NCBI GenBank assembly: GCA_964478545.1
Contig: CAYZIS010000003.1
Location: forward strand, 1-64,000
Length of the DNA stretch: 64,000 nt
Direction of reading: 5' to 3'
DNA from: DQWO01 sp964478545
GTDB lineage: Bacteria; Desulfobacterota; Anaeroferrophillalia; Anaeroferrophillales; Anaeroferrophillaceae
In this document: in pieces, positions 35,605 through 44,827 of the stretch
How positions within the stretch are numbered: the stretch's first letter is position 1
Layout of the letters: every line of letters starts with the position of its first letter
Program-made: the position numbers and the translations under genes
The notes under the pieces: model-generated
Told to the model about the DNA's origin: nothing
Seen by the model: the letters and a program-made list of their open reading frames with translations, nothing else
Databases searched by the model: none

Positions 35605-36201
35605 ATGAGAAAATACCAAGGGTTAGTGGTGTTATTGGTGATGGTACTGGTTTCTTGTGTTACTATTAATATCTATTTTCCGGCAGCCGCAGTTCAGAAG
35701 GCGGCAGAGCAGATTGTTGATGAAATAAGATCTGGAAATCAAAAACAGCCGGTACAACCGATGCTGGAAAAAACTCCGGCGGAGAAAAAAAGTGAACAAC
35801 AAGGCTTCAGGATAGATTTTGTCCGTCCGGTTGAAGCTGCGGAAAGGTTGGATATTAATGTATCGACTTCCACCATTCGGGGTTTGAAACAATCGATGAA
35901 AAAGCGGTTTCCCCAGCTGACAGAGGCATATCGGCAAGGCTTTTTTGGCGAAGGAATGGACGGTCTACTCCATCTGCGGCAGAAAAATCAGCTGCCCTTG
36001 AAAAAACGGGCTCGGCTAAGTAATCTGGTTAAGGCAGAGAATAGTGATCGACAGGCACTGTATGAAGAAATTGTCAGGGCCAATCGTCTTGGGGCTGATG
36101 CCACTCCTAAAGTTGCTGCGATTTTTGCCCGGACTTTTAGAGAGAAGGCCCAAAATGGATGGTGGGCTCAGGACGATAAAGGAAACTGGCTACGGAAATA
36201 G
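35605..36201 (+). CDS. Lipoprotein with YdbL-like (DUF1318) domain
   Basis: A 198-residue lipoprotein. The signal is KYQGLVVLLVMVLVSC with Cys at the expected lipidation site. The first 30 residues after it (VTINIYFPAAAVQKAAEQI) resemble the short YnbE-type lipoprotein. The C-terminal 100 residues (ending FREKAQNGWWAQDDKGNWLRK) match YdbL/DUF1318, whose hallmark is a closing G-x-W basic tail. In E. coli these are two proteins, YnbE and YdbL, encoded after ydbH; here they appear fused. ATG 35605 is chosen because GGAG lies 6 nt upstream; the longer GTG start adds four residues. Confidence 0.72.
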   Translation: MRKYQGLVVLLVMVLVSCVTINIYFPAAAVQKAAEQIVDEIRSGNQKQPVQPMLEKTPAEKKSEQQGFRIDFVRPVEAAERLDINVSTSTIRGLKQSMKKRFPQLTEAYRQGFFGEGMDGLLHLRQKNQLPLKKRARLSNLVKAENSDRQALYEEIVRANRLGADATPKVAAIFARTFREKAQNGWWAQDDKGNWLRK

Positions 36202-36320
36202 CAATTTCCGGATAAAGTATAATCTTTCGGGGCTATTGCCGGACCATGAAGGTGCACTTAATAAAAAGGGCTTTCACCCCGCATGCTGCGGGCACACATC
36301 TGGAAAAGTAAGTAATTGTT

Positions 36321-36512
36321 CCAAGTGATATCCCGGCATGGCTCTTGCTCATTCTCGCTGCACATCGTGTGCAGCTCCGAGGTGCCCGCCGCGAATCACC
36401 ATCGTGGTGATTCGTACGGCGGTCAATGCCGCCTGCCTGTCGCCGTGCCTGTCGCCGTGCCTGTCGGCAGGCACGGCAGACACAGCTATGAGCCAAGCCC
36501 GGATATCTTTGG
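36321..36512. repeat. Family A repeat, copy A5, with internal 12-bp tandem array
   Basis: The arms CCAAGTGATATCCCGGCATGGCTC-type and GAGCCAAGCCCGGATATC pair with a few mismatches. Inside are hairpins TGCACATCGTGTGCA and CGAATCACC/GGTGATTCG. At 36435-36470 a 12-bp unit GCCTGTCGCCGT is present three times, the last copy varied. The rest of the 36202-36639 gap has no gene I can support. Confidence 0.7.
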
Positions 36513-36639
36513 CATTTGCTCCATAAGCCTGAGATATCGATAAACAAAAAAACCTATCATTCCAATATGTTGTAATTACTTACTCAGAAGGGCGGGGTAG
36601 GATAACCCCGCCATTTGTTCATTTTCTGGTTAATTGGTG

Positions 36640-37635
36640 TTAAGCTCTATCAGCGCTGCCCAAAACTTGTTTATTTTTGCGGATTATCATCTGGGTCAAT
36701 TCTTCCCGGGCTGGCCCCAAATATTTACGCGGGTCAAACTCTGCGGGTTTCTCAGCAAAAACTTTGCGAATTATTGCCGTCATCACCAAACGGCCATCAG
36801 AGTCAATATTGATTTTACAAACGGCTGATTTTGTTGCCTGTCGCAACTGTTCTTCCGGAATGCCTACGGCCGCTTCCAATTTGCCACCATATTCATTGAT
36901 GATATTCACATATTCTGGCAGTACAGAGCTTGAGCCATGTAGGACAATGGGAAATCCTGCTATCCGGCGTTCAATTTCCTCAAGAATATCAAAGCGTAGG
37001 GGTGGTGGAACCAGAATACCTTTTTCATTACGGGTGCATTGTTCCGGTTTGAATTTATAGGCTCCATGGGAGGTGCCGATGGAAATAGCCAGGGAATCAA
37101 CCCCGGTTTTTTTCACAAAGTCTTCAACCTGTGAGGGGTCCGTATAGATTGATTTTGCCGCTTCCACGTCATCTTCTATCCCTGCCAAAACGCCCAACTC
37201 TCCTTCAACACTAACCCCATATTTATGTGCATATTCAACAACTTTTGCCGTCAGCGCAACATTGTTCTCATAGGTATGGGCAGAACCATCAATCATCACT
37301 GAAGAAAAGCCACTTTCAATGCAGGAAACACACAATTCAAAGGTATCTCCATGATCAAGATGGAGAGTAATGGGGATTTTATACCCAGCTTCCTCGGCCA
37401 TGCGAACGGCCCCTTCGGCCATGTAACGGAGCATTGTCTGGTTGGCATATTTGCGGGCGCCACTTGATATCTGAATAATGACCGGTGAGTTTGATTGCCC
37501 ACAGCCATTGATGATTGCCTGCAGTTGTTCCATGTTATTAAAATTGTATGCCGGGACGGCATATCCACCTGCCATTGCCTGTTGAAACATTTCTGTAGTA
37601 TTACAAAATCCAAGCTCCTGATAACCGACTGCCAT
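36640..37635 (-). CDS. fba: Class II fructose-bisphosphate aldolase
   Basis: A 331-residue zinc aldolase that interconverts fructose 1,6-bisphosphate with DHAP and glyceraldehyde 3-phosphate. Features: AVPAYNFNNMEQLQAI at the N-terminus, LHLDHGDTFE with the catalytic Asp and a zinc His, VEGELGVLAGIED, SIGTSHGAYKF with another zinc His, PIVLHGSSSV and KINIDSDGR for phosphate binding. The length and the Gly-rich loops fit the class IIB (tetrameric type) more than the short E. coli IIA enzyme. Upstream (37636-37946) is a 311-nt gap with its promoter region, holding a small inverted repeat CTAC/GTAG near 37706. I see no riboswitch there. Confidence 0.92.
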   Translation of the reverse strand: MAVGYQELGFCNTTEMFQQAMAGGYAVPAYNFNNMEQLQAIINGCGQSNSPVIIQISSGARKYANQTMLRYMAEGAVRMAEEAGYKIPITLHLDHGDTFELCVSCIESGFSSVMIDGSAHTYENNVALTAKVVEYAHKYGVSVEGELGVLAGIEDDVEAAKSIYTDPSQVEDFVKKTGVDSLAISIGTSHGAYKFKPEQCTRNEKGILVPPPLRFDILEEIERRIAGFPIVLHGSSSVLPEYVNIINEYGGKLEAAVGIPEEQLRQATKSAVCKINIDSDGRLVMTAIIRKVFAEKPAEFDPRKYLGPAREELTQMIIRKNKQVLGSADRA

Positions 37636-37946
37636 ATCTTACCCCCTTCTTTCCTGTTTTCTATACTTATTCTGTATTGCTATCTCAGCCGTAAATAAAC
37701 CAATTTTCTACTCTATCGTAGAGAATATTATTACATTTAATCGAAAAAGCAAGCATTTAGTAAAATATTTCGCTGAAATATGGTATGTATTCTTATAACT
37801 ATTGGATTCTTATGGATTTTGTTAGAAGAAATATTTTAACTGACCAGCAGCGATAACCTGTTTGATCAGGGCAGAAAAAAAGACAGGAATCATTCGGCAA
37901 GTGTAGAAGCTGTTCTCTGTGACATGGATAGTGACAAATCCGGTTT

Positions 37947-38942
37947 TTATTGGTGAAGTAATGATTTCGCTTTGTGGTAAGCTTTGTTCTTTTGGTTAAA
38001 ATACCTTGAAATCACATTTTTCGATGGGGAAATATGGGGATTTCGTCCCGGAATACTCACAGGAAGCCAAGTCGAGGGGATAAAAGCGGCAATTGTCAGG
38101 AAAATAAAGCAGATAAGAGATAGATAAAGAATACCCGTAACGAACCTGTGCAGTTGGCCAGATCCTGAGACTTTGCCAGAGGCAGCCGCTTTTTCTCCTT
38201 TTTGGGCTATAATACCACTTTCTAAAAATGAGTTCAGGATACGATAAACATTATATTTTCCCAGTAGACTTTTATCAATGATATCCTGAACCGTATTATT
38301 TTTTGTGACTAACTCCAGAATAGTTTGTTCCTCAACCGGCAACCTGTCTTTGAAATCTTCAAAAAAAATATTGTCGTCAGTTTCGGAAGCAAAGGTTGAA
38401 ACTGATTCATAAATGGTGTTGACAGTAGGGATATTTTGCTCAAAAACGGTAAACTCATCCATTTGTCTTAAAATTTCAAACAAGATAAAATCCGATGGCT
38501 GGGGAGGAAGATAAGGTGTTTCGTGAAGTATGATAGTTGGTTGGAAGGTATAAGACCCTTTTTTCCACTTCAAAATACATTCCAGCGCTTCAAAAATTCT
38601 CAGTAGATTAAGCCTACCGATTTCTTCGGCAACCATAACTTCATGCTCAACCAGCATTTGTTCCAGGGATATATTTCGACGTATTTGTTCCTGGCGTAAG
38701 CTGTTGAGCCGGGTTGCTGATATTTGACCTGATTTTCTCAATATCAGCTCCAGATCGAACTCCTGATTTACCATCCCGGGGTTCATGCCAATAATTTGAC
38801 CATCTTTGAAAGACAAGACAACCTGATCAGCAGCACTTTTAACCGTCAGCATGCCGGTCTTTTGCTGCTGAGAAATCAACTGAAATACATCGGTAAGATC
38901 AAAACCACCGAGATATCCCTTTAATTCGCTGTTGACATTCAT
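37947..38942 (-). CDS. DUF4388 (PATAN-like) protein with C-terminal membrane anchor
   Basis: A 331-residue protein. The N-terminal ELKGYLGGFDLTDVFQLI, then KTGMLTV and FKDGQIIGM, is the DUF4388 domain, a signalling module found mainly in deltaproteobacteria, cyanobacteria and Deinococcus. A second, winged-helix-like region follows (LVTKNNTVQDIIDKSLLG, YRILNSFLESGII). One transmembrane helix near 272-292 (GILYLSLICFIFLTIAAFI) leaves a short basic tail outside. It is last in a minus-strand run with a TPR-membrane protein and an MglA-like GTPase. DUF4388 proteins often occur with such GTPases, which suggests a polarity or motility control module. Confidence 0.78.
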   Translation of the reverse strand: MNVNSELKGYLGGFDLTDVFQLISQQQKTGMLTVKSAADQVVLSFKDGQIIGMNPGMVNQEFDLELILRKSGQISATRLNSLRQEQIRRNISLEQMLVEHEVMVAEEIGRLNLLRIFEALECILKWKKGSYTFQPTIILHETPYLPPQPSDFILFEILRQMDEFTVFEQNIPTVNTIYESVSTFASETDDNIFFEDFKDRLPVEEQTILELVTKNNTVQDIIDKSLLGKYNVYRILNSFLESGIIAQKGEKAAASGKVSGSGQLHRFVTGILYLSLICFIFLTIAAFIPSTWLPVSIPGRNPHISPSKNVISRYFNQKNKAYHKAKSLLHQ

Positions 38943-38960
38943 GGGTTGCGACTCATTTCT

Positions 38961-40916
38961 TTAACCCTGCATCCGAAGAATAAGACGCTGTTGTTTACGT
39001 TGGTGCCAGCTATAGTAATTTGCCAGGCAGGAAACTATCAGGAGCAGTAGGGGGATGACCATCCACCAGACTGAACCGGGGGGAAATAAAGCTATATTCA
39101 GCAACTTCCCACGTAGAAGGATAATGCTGCCTGCAATCACAAATGATCCGCAAAGCATCAAGACACCTCTGACAGTCTCTCCCAATGCCAGTTGATACGT
39201 CCCTGGAACCACCAAGCCGGTCAAGAAAAAAAAGCCATCCATAAGCCAACTGAAGCTCCTGATTTTTTTTCGTTGTTTTGAGGCAAAAGAGTCACTGACA
39301 ACTTGACGGCTAAGATACAGACATGAAGGACATACAGCGGATGTTCGGCCAATGCCATGGAACCGGATACCGCACAAAGGGCAAAATCGTCCTGATGGAT
39401 CCATTTTTATCCACAAAATACTCATAATGAGGACGATGATACTGATAAACGTAAGGTAAGAGGCTGTTCCGCCCCAAGGTGAAAAGTATTGGCGGAAGAA
39501 ATCATCCTTTAATCCGGGGGGCAGGGAATGTTTTATCACAAAATGATACGTGTATGACCAGGGTAAGGGATCATGAATGAGTACCGGTATATTTGCATTT
39601 TGCCCTTTTGTTAATTGACGATTTACGATTTCAGGAGATAGCTTCCATGCCTGGATGAAAGAGGCTTCACTCTGGGTTAAAGAAAATGATTCTCTAATAT
39701 AAGCATGGCTGAGATTGTAATGATAAATCCCACTGGACGGATCAATTTCTATGGCTTTTTTATAGGCAGAAATGGCAGCATCAATCTGATTATCCATGTA
39801 ATAATAATTACCCAGATTATTATATATGGCGGCCTTAGGATGGTGATCTTGCCTGATAAGCTCCTCCAGAAACATGATAGCGGCAGCAGTTTTTTTTTGT
39901 TTACCAGCAACTGTAGCCTGAGAAAAAAGCTGCAACCTCTGTCCCGCCACAGATGATTGGGGTTGGATGATATTTTGCTGGTCCCCGTCCTGGTAACTGT
40001 CAAAATTAATGGACATAACTGACTGAAAGAATGGAGTCCCGATACTATCAATAATCTTCATTCCATTGAGATAGGCAAAAGGAGATATGGCCAGTAGAAG
40101 AATAAGAATAAAGCTGCAGATCTTTTCTCTGAAAGAATAAAAAGGAAAAAAACAGATAAACAGCAGAACCAGACCAGGAAGTAACATCGAGGGGCGATAC
40201 ATCAGAACATTGCCAGAGAAGAGTGCCACAAATAAAATAATCGCGGCTGATCTTCTATCCAATTGCCGCTCCCAACTTTCCCTCAAAGTCCAAAAATATT
40301 TCAAGCTTAAAATAATATGAATGCTGACAAATAGCCACAGTGGCAGAAAAGCAAGAACAAAACAGATTCCAGCAAATAATTGCAGTCTTTCAAGATAATT
40401 GAAAAAAAGTATTTTAATTCCTGAGAAACAGGAATTGAGGGATGAAAAGCATTGTTTTCGGGCAAAATACAACTGGCTTTCAGCTTGATAAGGAAAGGAA
40501 TAATCGGGGGACAAGTTTAAAGCTTTGTCAATCAGGGTCTTGGCTCCGGTATCATCATGCTGGTCATGAGCATCTTGAGCTAATGACAATAATGCAAATG
40601 AGTAGGATGTCGCATTGGCAAAACCGGAATTCTTGCGTACTGCCAGCAGTTTATTAAGGGTATTATCTATCTCCTGCAGGTTGCGATTGCTATAGGCCTG
40701 AAGGAAATCCTGCCAGGATTCTTCCATCATCGAGGCCATTGAAACAAAAGTGGGCTGAACTTGCCTGGCAGGCTCAGGTTGACTATCCTCTGCAAATATC
40801 CATGCGTTTGCAGATAAAGGAATGCACAGTATCAGGATGCCGGAGGCCATCATGAAAAGCAGCATGGCAGACCAGAGCCGCCTCATTACTGGCTGGTTTG
40901 ATATGTTGTTAATCAT
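38961..40916 (-). CDS. TPR membrane protein with zinc ribbon
   Basis: A 651-residue protein starting with a signal or anchor (RLWSAMLLFMMASGILILCIPL). About four hydrophobic spans lie near 180-290, TPR repeats follow at about 330-410 (AAIYNNLGNYYYMDNQIDAA, AYKKAIEIDPSSGIYHYNLS), then a span near 490. Next is a CPLC...CPSC zinc ribbon near 520-540 and further C-terminal spans. The start overlaps the GTPase stop by 8 nt. I do not recognise a named family. The mix of periplasmic or cytoplasmic TPRs and a zinc ribbon suggests a scaffold at the inner membrane working with the neighbouring GTPase. Confidence 0.65.
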   Translation of the reverse strand: MINNISNQPVMRRLWSAMLLFMMASGILILCIPLSANAWIFAEDSQPEPARQVQPTFVSMASMMEESWQDFLQAYSNRNLQEIDNTLNKLLAVRKNSGFANATSYSFALLSLAQDAHDQHDDTGAKTLIDKALNLSPDYSFPYQAESQLYFARKQCFSSLNSCFSGIKILFFNYLERLQLFAGICFVLAFLPLWLFVSIHIILSLKYFWTLRESWERQLDRRSAAIILFVALFSGNVLMYRPSMLLPGLVLLFICFFPFYSFREKICSFILILLLAISPFAYLNGMKIIDSIGTPFFQSVMSINFDSYQDGDQQNIIQPQSSVAGQRLQLFSQATVAGKQKKTAAAIMFLEELIRQDHHPKAAIYNNLGNYYYMDNQIDAAISAYKKAIEIDPSSGIYHYNLSHAYIRESFSLTQSEASFIQAWKLSPEIVNRQLTKGQNANIPVLIHDPLPWSYTYHFVIKHSLPPGLKDDFFRQYFSPWGGTASYLTFISIIVLIMSILWIKMDPSGRFCPLCGIRFHGIGRTSAVCPSCLYLSRQVVSDSFASKQRKKIRSFSWLMDGFFFLTGLVVPGTYQLALGETVRGVLMLCGSFVIAGSIILLRGKLLNIALFPPGSVWWMVIPLLLLIVSCLANYYSWHQRKQQRLILRMQG

Positions 40917-41859
40917 CCTTTTTCAACAGATGGTTAATGGTAAGTGATAAATCAACCGATAAAAGTTGGCTGTGATTTTCATTGACGGCCAACTGTACCG
41001 GAATGGTGATGGTGTAGGGGCTGTTAATAATGGTTTTGCCAACCCTGACAATCTCTGGTTTAAATTCCTCTCCGGATAGACAAGCCGTATTCTGGTGTTG
41101 TTCCAGCGATGGCAGAGGTAACTCTTCTTCCCGGGTCAGAGCAATTCGGGGAACTTGAATCTCTGGCTTTTGTCCGGTTTCCTCCGGGTGCAACTCTGTT
41201 TTCGGGGAAAAAGAGGAAATGGACGGGGTAGGGACGCTAGATGGTTGAGCCTGCTTGACCCGTGAAGCTGCCGAACTTTTTTGTTTCAGGTTTTGTAACA
41301 CCATTTTGCAGCAATTAGTCAGGGTTGGTAATACCCCGGTACCATTGACAGCAACAGAGCCAAAAAACGGAAGTGAACCTGGATTCAACTGTTTGTTGAG
41401 CTCTTCAATACTCAGGACATCCGGCATATCCCGTTTGTTGTACTGCATAATCAAGGGAATATTTTCCAGATTACGGTTATAGTATTGCAGGTTTTCTTTA
41501 AGGTTCTGAAAGCTTTCAATATTTTCATGAGTCATGGAACGTTGAGAATCCGCCACAAAAATAATTCCATCAACACCTGTTAAGACAGCTTTGCGAGTTG
41601 AATTATAGTAAACCTGGCCTGGCACCGTATAGATATGAAATTTGGTTTTAAAACCACCGATATTTTCCAACTCAATAGGCAGAAAATCAAAAAAAAGGGT
41701 CCGGTCACTATCAGTGGCCAATGAAACCAGCTCCCCCCTCTGCTTGGGATTAAGCTTTAGATGGATGTATTGAACATTTGTGGTTTTACCGCAAAGAGCC
41801 GGACCATAATAAACAATTTTGGCCCCAATCTCTTTTTTCTGATAATTGAAAATTGCCAT
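40909..41859 (-). CDS. MglA-like small GTPase with C-terminal extension
   Basis: A 316-residue protein. Residues 1-195 are a Ras-like GTPase of the MglA group: GPALCGKTT (19-27) P-loop, TVPGQVYY (78-85) in which the usual DxxG is replaced as in MglA, and NKRD (141-144) for guanine recognition. MglA controls cell polarity and gliding or pilus direction in Myxococcus. The C-terminal 120 residues are Ser/Pro-rich then strand-rich (IVRVGKTIINSPYTITIPVQL), absent from MglA itself. No MglB roadblock gene is adjacent; the neighbouring TPR and DUF4388 proteins may serve as partners. Confidence 0.83.
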   Translation of the reverse strand: MAIFNYQKKEIGAKIVYYGPALCGKTTNVQYIHLKLNPKQRGELVSLATDSDRTLFFDFLPIELENIGGFKTKFHIYTVPGQVYYNSTRKAVLTGVDGIIFVADSQRSMTHENIESFQNLKENLQYYNRNLENIPLIMQYNKRDMPDVLSIEELNKQLNPGSLPFFGSVAVNGTGVLPTLTNCCKMVLQNLKQKSSAASRVKQAQPSSVPTPSISSFSPKTELHPEETGQKPEIQVPRIALTREEELPLPSLEQHQNTACLSGEEFKPEIVRVGKTIINSPYTITIPVQLAVNENHSQLLSVDLSLTINHLLKKDD

Positions 41860-41902
41860 ACTTATCCTTGGGCATTAATAGCCGGGTTTTTCATCCAACT
41901 GT

Positions 41903-42040
41903 GATGACTTCGTAAAAACCCCATCTTCTTCGTTACGCTGCGTTCTTCGTTGTAAGTACGCCTCATGCCTCAGGTTTTGCGTGCCTCGAATATGAAGTTT
42001 TTACTGTGCCATCGGTTTTATGATTTTTTACTAAAGTGTC
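41903..42040. repeat. Family C interspersed repeat, copy C1
   Basis: About 140 bp, close to 56061-56211 in the same orientation. Its ends contain CTTCGTAAAAA and TTTTTACTAAAG, imperfect inverted repeats. Both copies share AAGTACGCCTCATG, TCAGGTTTTGC and TGCCTCGAAT. It encodes nothing. It separates the GTPase gene from the upstream TPR gene on the minus strand. Confidence 0.75.
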
Positions 42041-42054
42041 CAGCCGATATTAGT

Positions 42055-43263
42055 TTATAATATTTCAATTCCTTCTTCCAGTGAAGATATTTCCTCTGCT
42101 ATGTTTTCAAATTCAGGATCAATGGAATAAGCCTCACGGAAAGATTCCAAAGCCCGCAGGGGATCATCCATCTGCTTAAATGTTAAGCCAAGTTCATATT
42201 TAAAAGAAAGAAAATCCTGGCGCCGCAAACCACGTTCCCGTATTCCCTGTTGAAATTGTGACAATGATTCCTGCAGATCTCCTGTCTCTCTAAAAATTTT
42301 GCCTCGTAAGAGCAGGGTAGGCACTCTGAAACTGGCAAATTGAAGGGAGGTATTACTTTCTTCCAGGGCCTGCTCGGCCATCCCCAGTTCACTGTAAGCC
42401 AGGGCCATATTATAGTGAAACTTCTGTTGATTTATATCATTTTCTGAATTTTTATCTGTTCCTTCGACAAAAGTTTTTTTCAACGCTTGGAAAATTTGTT
42501 CGACGCCAATCTCTTCTTCGTTATCAATGTCAGAGATTCCCTGATCAAGATCATCGTTCAAAATGTTCAATTCACCTGATAACTCGGCACTGAGGTCAAA
42601 AAAATCTTCTCCTTCGGCAGCGTTTACCTCCAAATTAGCATTCTTTTCGGAATGGTCCGCAACTATGATATCCGAGTAAACGCTTTTTTCGGCTTCATGA
42701 AAATCCGGAAAAAGCCGGTGTATCATCCGCCGAAATTTTTCCTTGTCAGGGGCAATTTCAAGGATCTTTTCAAGAATTCCAAGGGCCTCATTGGGTCGAT
42801 CATCCCGCTGATAAAGTTCAAAAACCTGCTGATAATAGGTTATGGCATCAGCAAAAAGATTTTCTCCTTTATATATCCTGGCAAGTTGCAGGTTGGCATC
42901 CACGTGCTCGGGATCTATCTTGATAATTTTTTTATAGACCGCGATCGCCATCGGAGAAAAACCATGATCGAGATAGAGCCTGGCTGCTGTAGAGTATTCG
43001 TTAATAGCCTCTTCTCTTTTTCCGGTGGTCAGTAACAGCTCAGCCAGTTTAATTCGAATGCGAAAATTCTTCGAATTTTCTGCCAGTTGATGACGATAGA
43101 TATCAATGGTTGTGGCCGCTGTAGAATCTGTTTCTTTCTTGGCAAAAAAAAGATCTTTAAATCTTTTAAAAAATACTGGTAATAGTGCCAAAATATATTT
43201 CCTGTAATGTATTGATAATTGCGGTTGATAAACGTTGAACAAGCGCAAATACATCTTAACCAC
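42055..43263 (-). CDS. TPR-repeat protein
   Basis: A 402-residue protein with tetratricopeptide repeats in two blocks: about 65-180 (KIRLAELLLTTGKREEAI, AIAVYKKIIKIDPEHVDAN, ITYYQQVFELYQRDDRPNEA) and about 280-395 (HYNMALAYSELGMAEQALEE, ALESFREAYSIDPEF). They are split by an acidic linker near 215-270. The N-terminus is ambiguous: GTG 43263 gives a basic, partly hydrophobic leader, and ATG 43254 is in frame. It is probably a cytoplasmic adaptor. It lies upstream of the MglA-like GTPase on the same strand, though a family C repeat intervenes. Its role is unknown. Confidence 0.72.
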   Translation of the reverse strand: MVKMYLRLFNVYQPQLSIHYRKYILALLPVFFKRFKDLFFAKKETDSTAATTIDIYRHQLAENSKNFRIRIKLAELLLTTGKREEAINEYSTAARLYLDHGFSPMAIAVYKKIIKIDPEHVDANLQLARIYKGENLFADAITYYQQVFELYQRDDRPNEALGILEKILEIAPDKEKFRRMIHRLFPDFHEAEKSVYSDIIVADHSEKNANLEVNAAEGEDFFDLSAELSGELNILNDDLDQGISDIDNEEEIGVEQIFQALKKTFVEGTDKNSENDINQQKFHYNMALAYSELGMAEQALEESNTSLQFASFRVPTLLLRGKIFRETGDLQESLSQFQQGIRERGLRRQDFLSFKYELGLTFKQMDDPLRALESFREAYSIDPEFENIAEEISSLEEGIEIL

Positions 43264-43370
43264 ATGCCAAAGTTATTATAATTTTTGACATTTATCTATT
43301 GATTTGCTAGGTCTTGATGCTCTGAAACTGGTTTCAGTTTTATTATCGGCAGGGAATGGAATTTTCTTGA

Positions 43371-44342
43371 GTGATGCAGACTAATTATTCTGAAAATATC
43401 GATCATAAACAATTAATGCTATCAGGTGCTGTTTATCCTGGTGATGCGGTCGGAATTATTGCCCCGGCAAGTCCCATAAAAAATGATTTCTTGCTGGAAG
43501 GTCTGCAGTACCTGCAGCGAATTGGATATAAGGGCATTCCATCAATCAATCTTGGTTGTCGTACACATCATGTAGCTGGTTCTTCCCAGGCACGAATTGA
43601 TGATTTTCACCAGATGTTCGTCAATCCTGATATTAAGGCAGTATTTGCTGCCCGGGGTGGGTATGGAAGTGCTCATCTGCTACGTAAACTGGATTATTCT
43701 CTGTTAGCCCGCAATCCAAAGCTACTGGTAGGATATAGTGATATTACCACTTTGCAACTGGCGCTTTGGCATAAAATTCGAATGCACAGTATATCCGGTC
43801 CCATGGTAGCAGTGGAAATGGCTCGCCCTGACTCCATTAATGAGCCACTATTCAAGAACATTTTATCCGGTACATTAACCGAAGTCAATAAGCTGATGTC
43901 TGTTTGTCTGAATGATGAAAATATTAGTTTTTTGCGGCGAAATACTGTTATTCGGGGACGGTTGCTGGGTGGCACTCTGAGCGTCATTTCATCAATGATC
44001 GGGACCCCGTTTTTCCCTGATCTCAGTGGTGCTATCCTGATTATTGAGGAACACGGTGAACGGATATACCGACTGGACCGTTACCTGACTCAACTGAGAC
44101 TGGCCGGTGTTTTTGATCAGGTTTCCATGGTTGTTATCGGCAAACTTATTTTACCTGACCAGCGGGAAAATTCTTTACTGCCAGCATTTATCAATGATTT
44201 TTTTGCCGATGATTCATTCCCGGTGGTTGCAAACTTTTGTTATGGTCATTGTCCCCAAAGCTTTATTTTCCCCCAGGGTGTTGAGGTGGAATTCAATTTG
44301 CCCGCCCGGCAAATTTCTATACTCAATAAATGGGTAGTCTGA
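43371..44342 (+). CDS. ldcA: LD-carboxypeptidase (peptidase family S66)
   Basis: A 323-residue enzyme that trims the terminal D-alanine from murein tetrapeptides during cell-wall recycling. The catalytic triad is visible: Ser in VGYSDITTLQLAL, Glu in IIEEHGERIYRLDRYLTQL and His in FCYGHCPQSF. GIIAPASPI at the start and AARGGYGSAHLLRKLD are also family signatures. No signal peptide is present, which fits a cytoplasmic recycling role. The start is GTG 43371 or ATG 43374. It overlaps the DUF523 gene by 13 nt. Confidence 0.88.
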   Translation: MMQTNYSENIDHKQLMLSGAVYPGDAVGIIAPASPIKNDFLLEGLQYLQRIGYKGIPSINLGCRTHHVAGSSQARIDDFHQMFVNPDIKAVFAARGGYGSAHLLRKLDYSLLARNPKLLVGYSDITTLQLALWHKIRMHSISGPMVAVEMARPDSINEPLFKNILSGTLTEVNKLMSVCLNDENISFLRRNTVIRGRLLGGTLSVISSMIGTPFFPDLSGAILIIEEHGERIYRLDRYLTQLRLAGVFDQVSMVVIGKLILPDQRENSLLPAFINDFFADDSFPVVANFCYGHCPQSFIFPQGVEVEFNLPARQISILNKWVV

Positions 44343-44827
44343 ATTTCATGATGGCAAAACCAGTCATAATCAGTGCTTGTCTGATGGGGGTTGACTGTCG
44401 CTACGATGGTCAATCTAAAATTGCAGAACCGTTACTCAGATTTTGTCAACGACACAAGATTATTTTGCTGCCGGTTTGTCCGGAACAGCTGGGCGGCCTG
44501 CCAACCCCCCGACCGCCGGCATGCTTTCGTGGTGGTGACGGGAAATCGATTATTAACGGTAAAGCTGCTCTTTATGACCTTGATGGCCGGGAAGTCAGCC
44601 CGTTTTTTTTAGCCGGAGCCAGGCAGGCTTTGAAAATCGCCCGGCTGTCTGGTAGTTACCATGCAGTCTTTCAGGACAGAAGTCCATCCTGTGGAGTGCA
44701 TGAAATTTACCTGGGCAATGAACTTGCTCCCGGCAGTGGTATCACAACGGCATTATTCAGAATGAATGGTATGGCAGTTTGGACTATTGACGAATTCATC
44801 CTTCATTGTCCGAGCTCAACTTTCTGA
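44330..44827 (+). CDS. DUF523 family protein
   Basis: A 165-residue protein with the DUF523 hallmarks: ISACLMGVDCRYDG near the start, LLPVCPEQLGGLPTPRPP, and QDRSPSCGVHEIY. The conserved Cys in the first, second and third motifs suggests metal or thiol chemistry, but the function is not established. MMAKPVII at 44348 may be the true start. Its last four codons and stop lie within the terminal repeat of the family A element that follows, so the native C-terminus was probably different. Confidence 0.82.
   Translation: MGSLNFMMAKPVIISACLMGVDCRYDGQSKIAEPLLRFCQRHKIILLPVCPEQLGGLPTPRPPACFRGGDGKSIINGKAALYDLDGREVSPFFLAGARQALKIARLSGSYHAVFQDRSPSCGVHEIYLGNELAPGSGITTALFRMNGMAVWTIDEFILHCPSSTF

Noticed and set aside
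36321..36512. Possible CRISPR array
   Set aside because: The 12-bp units are directly adjacent with no spacers and lie inside a family A palindrome; no cas genes.
36233..36547. Open frames of 62-104 residues over the 36.3-36.5 kb repeat
   Set aside because: The coding-like stretches are products of the palindromic, tandem-repeat DNA of copy A5.
37636..37946. Riboswitch upstream of the aldolase gene
   Set aside because: Only a 4-bp inverted repeat is visible; no known riboswitch core could be matched.
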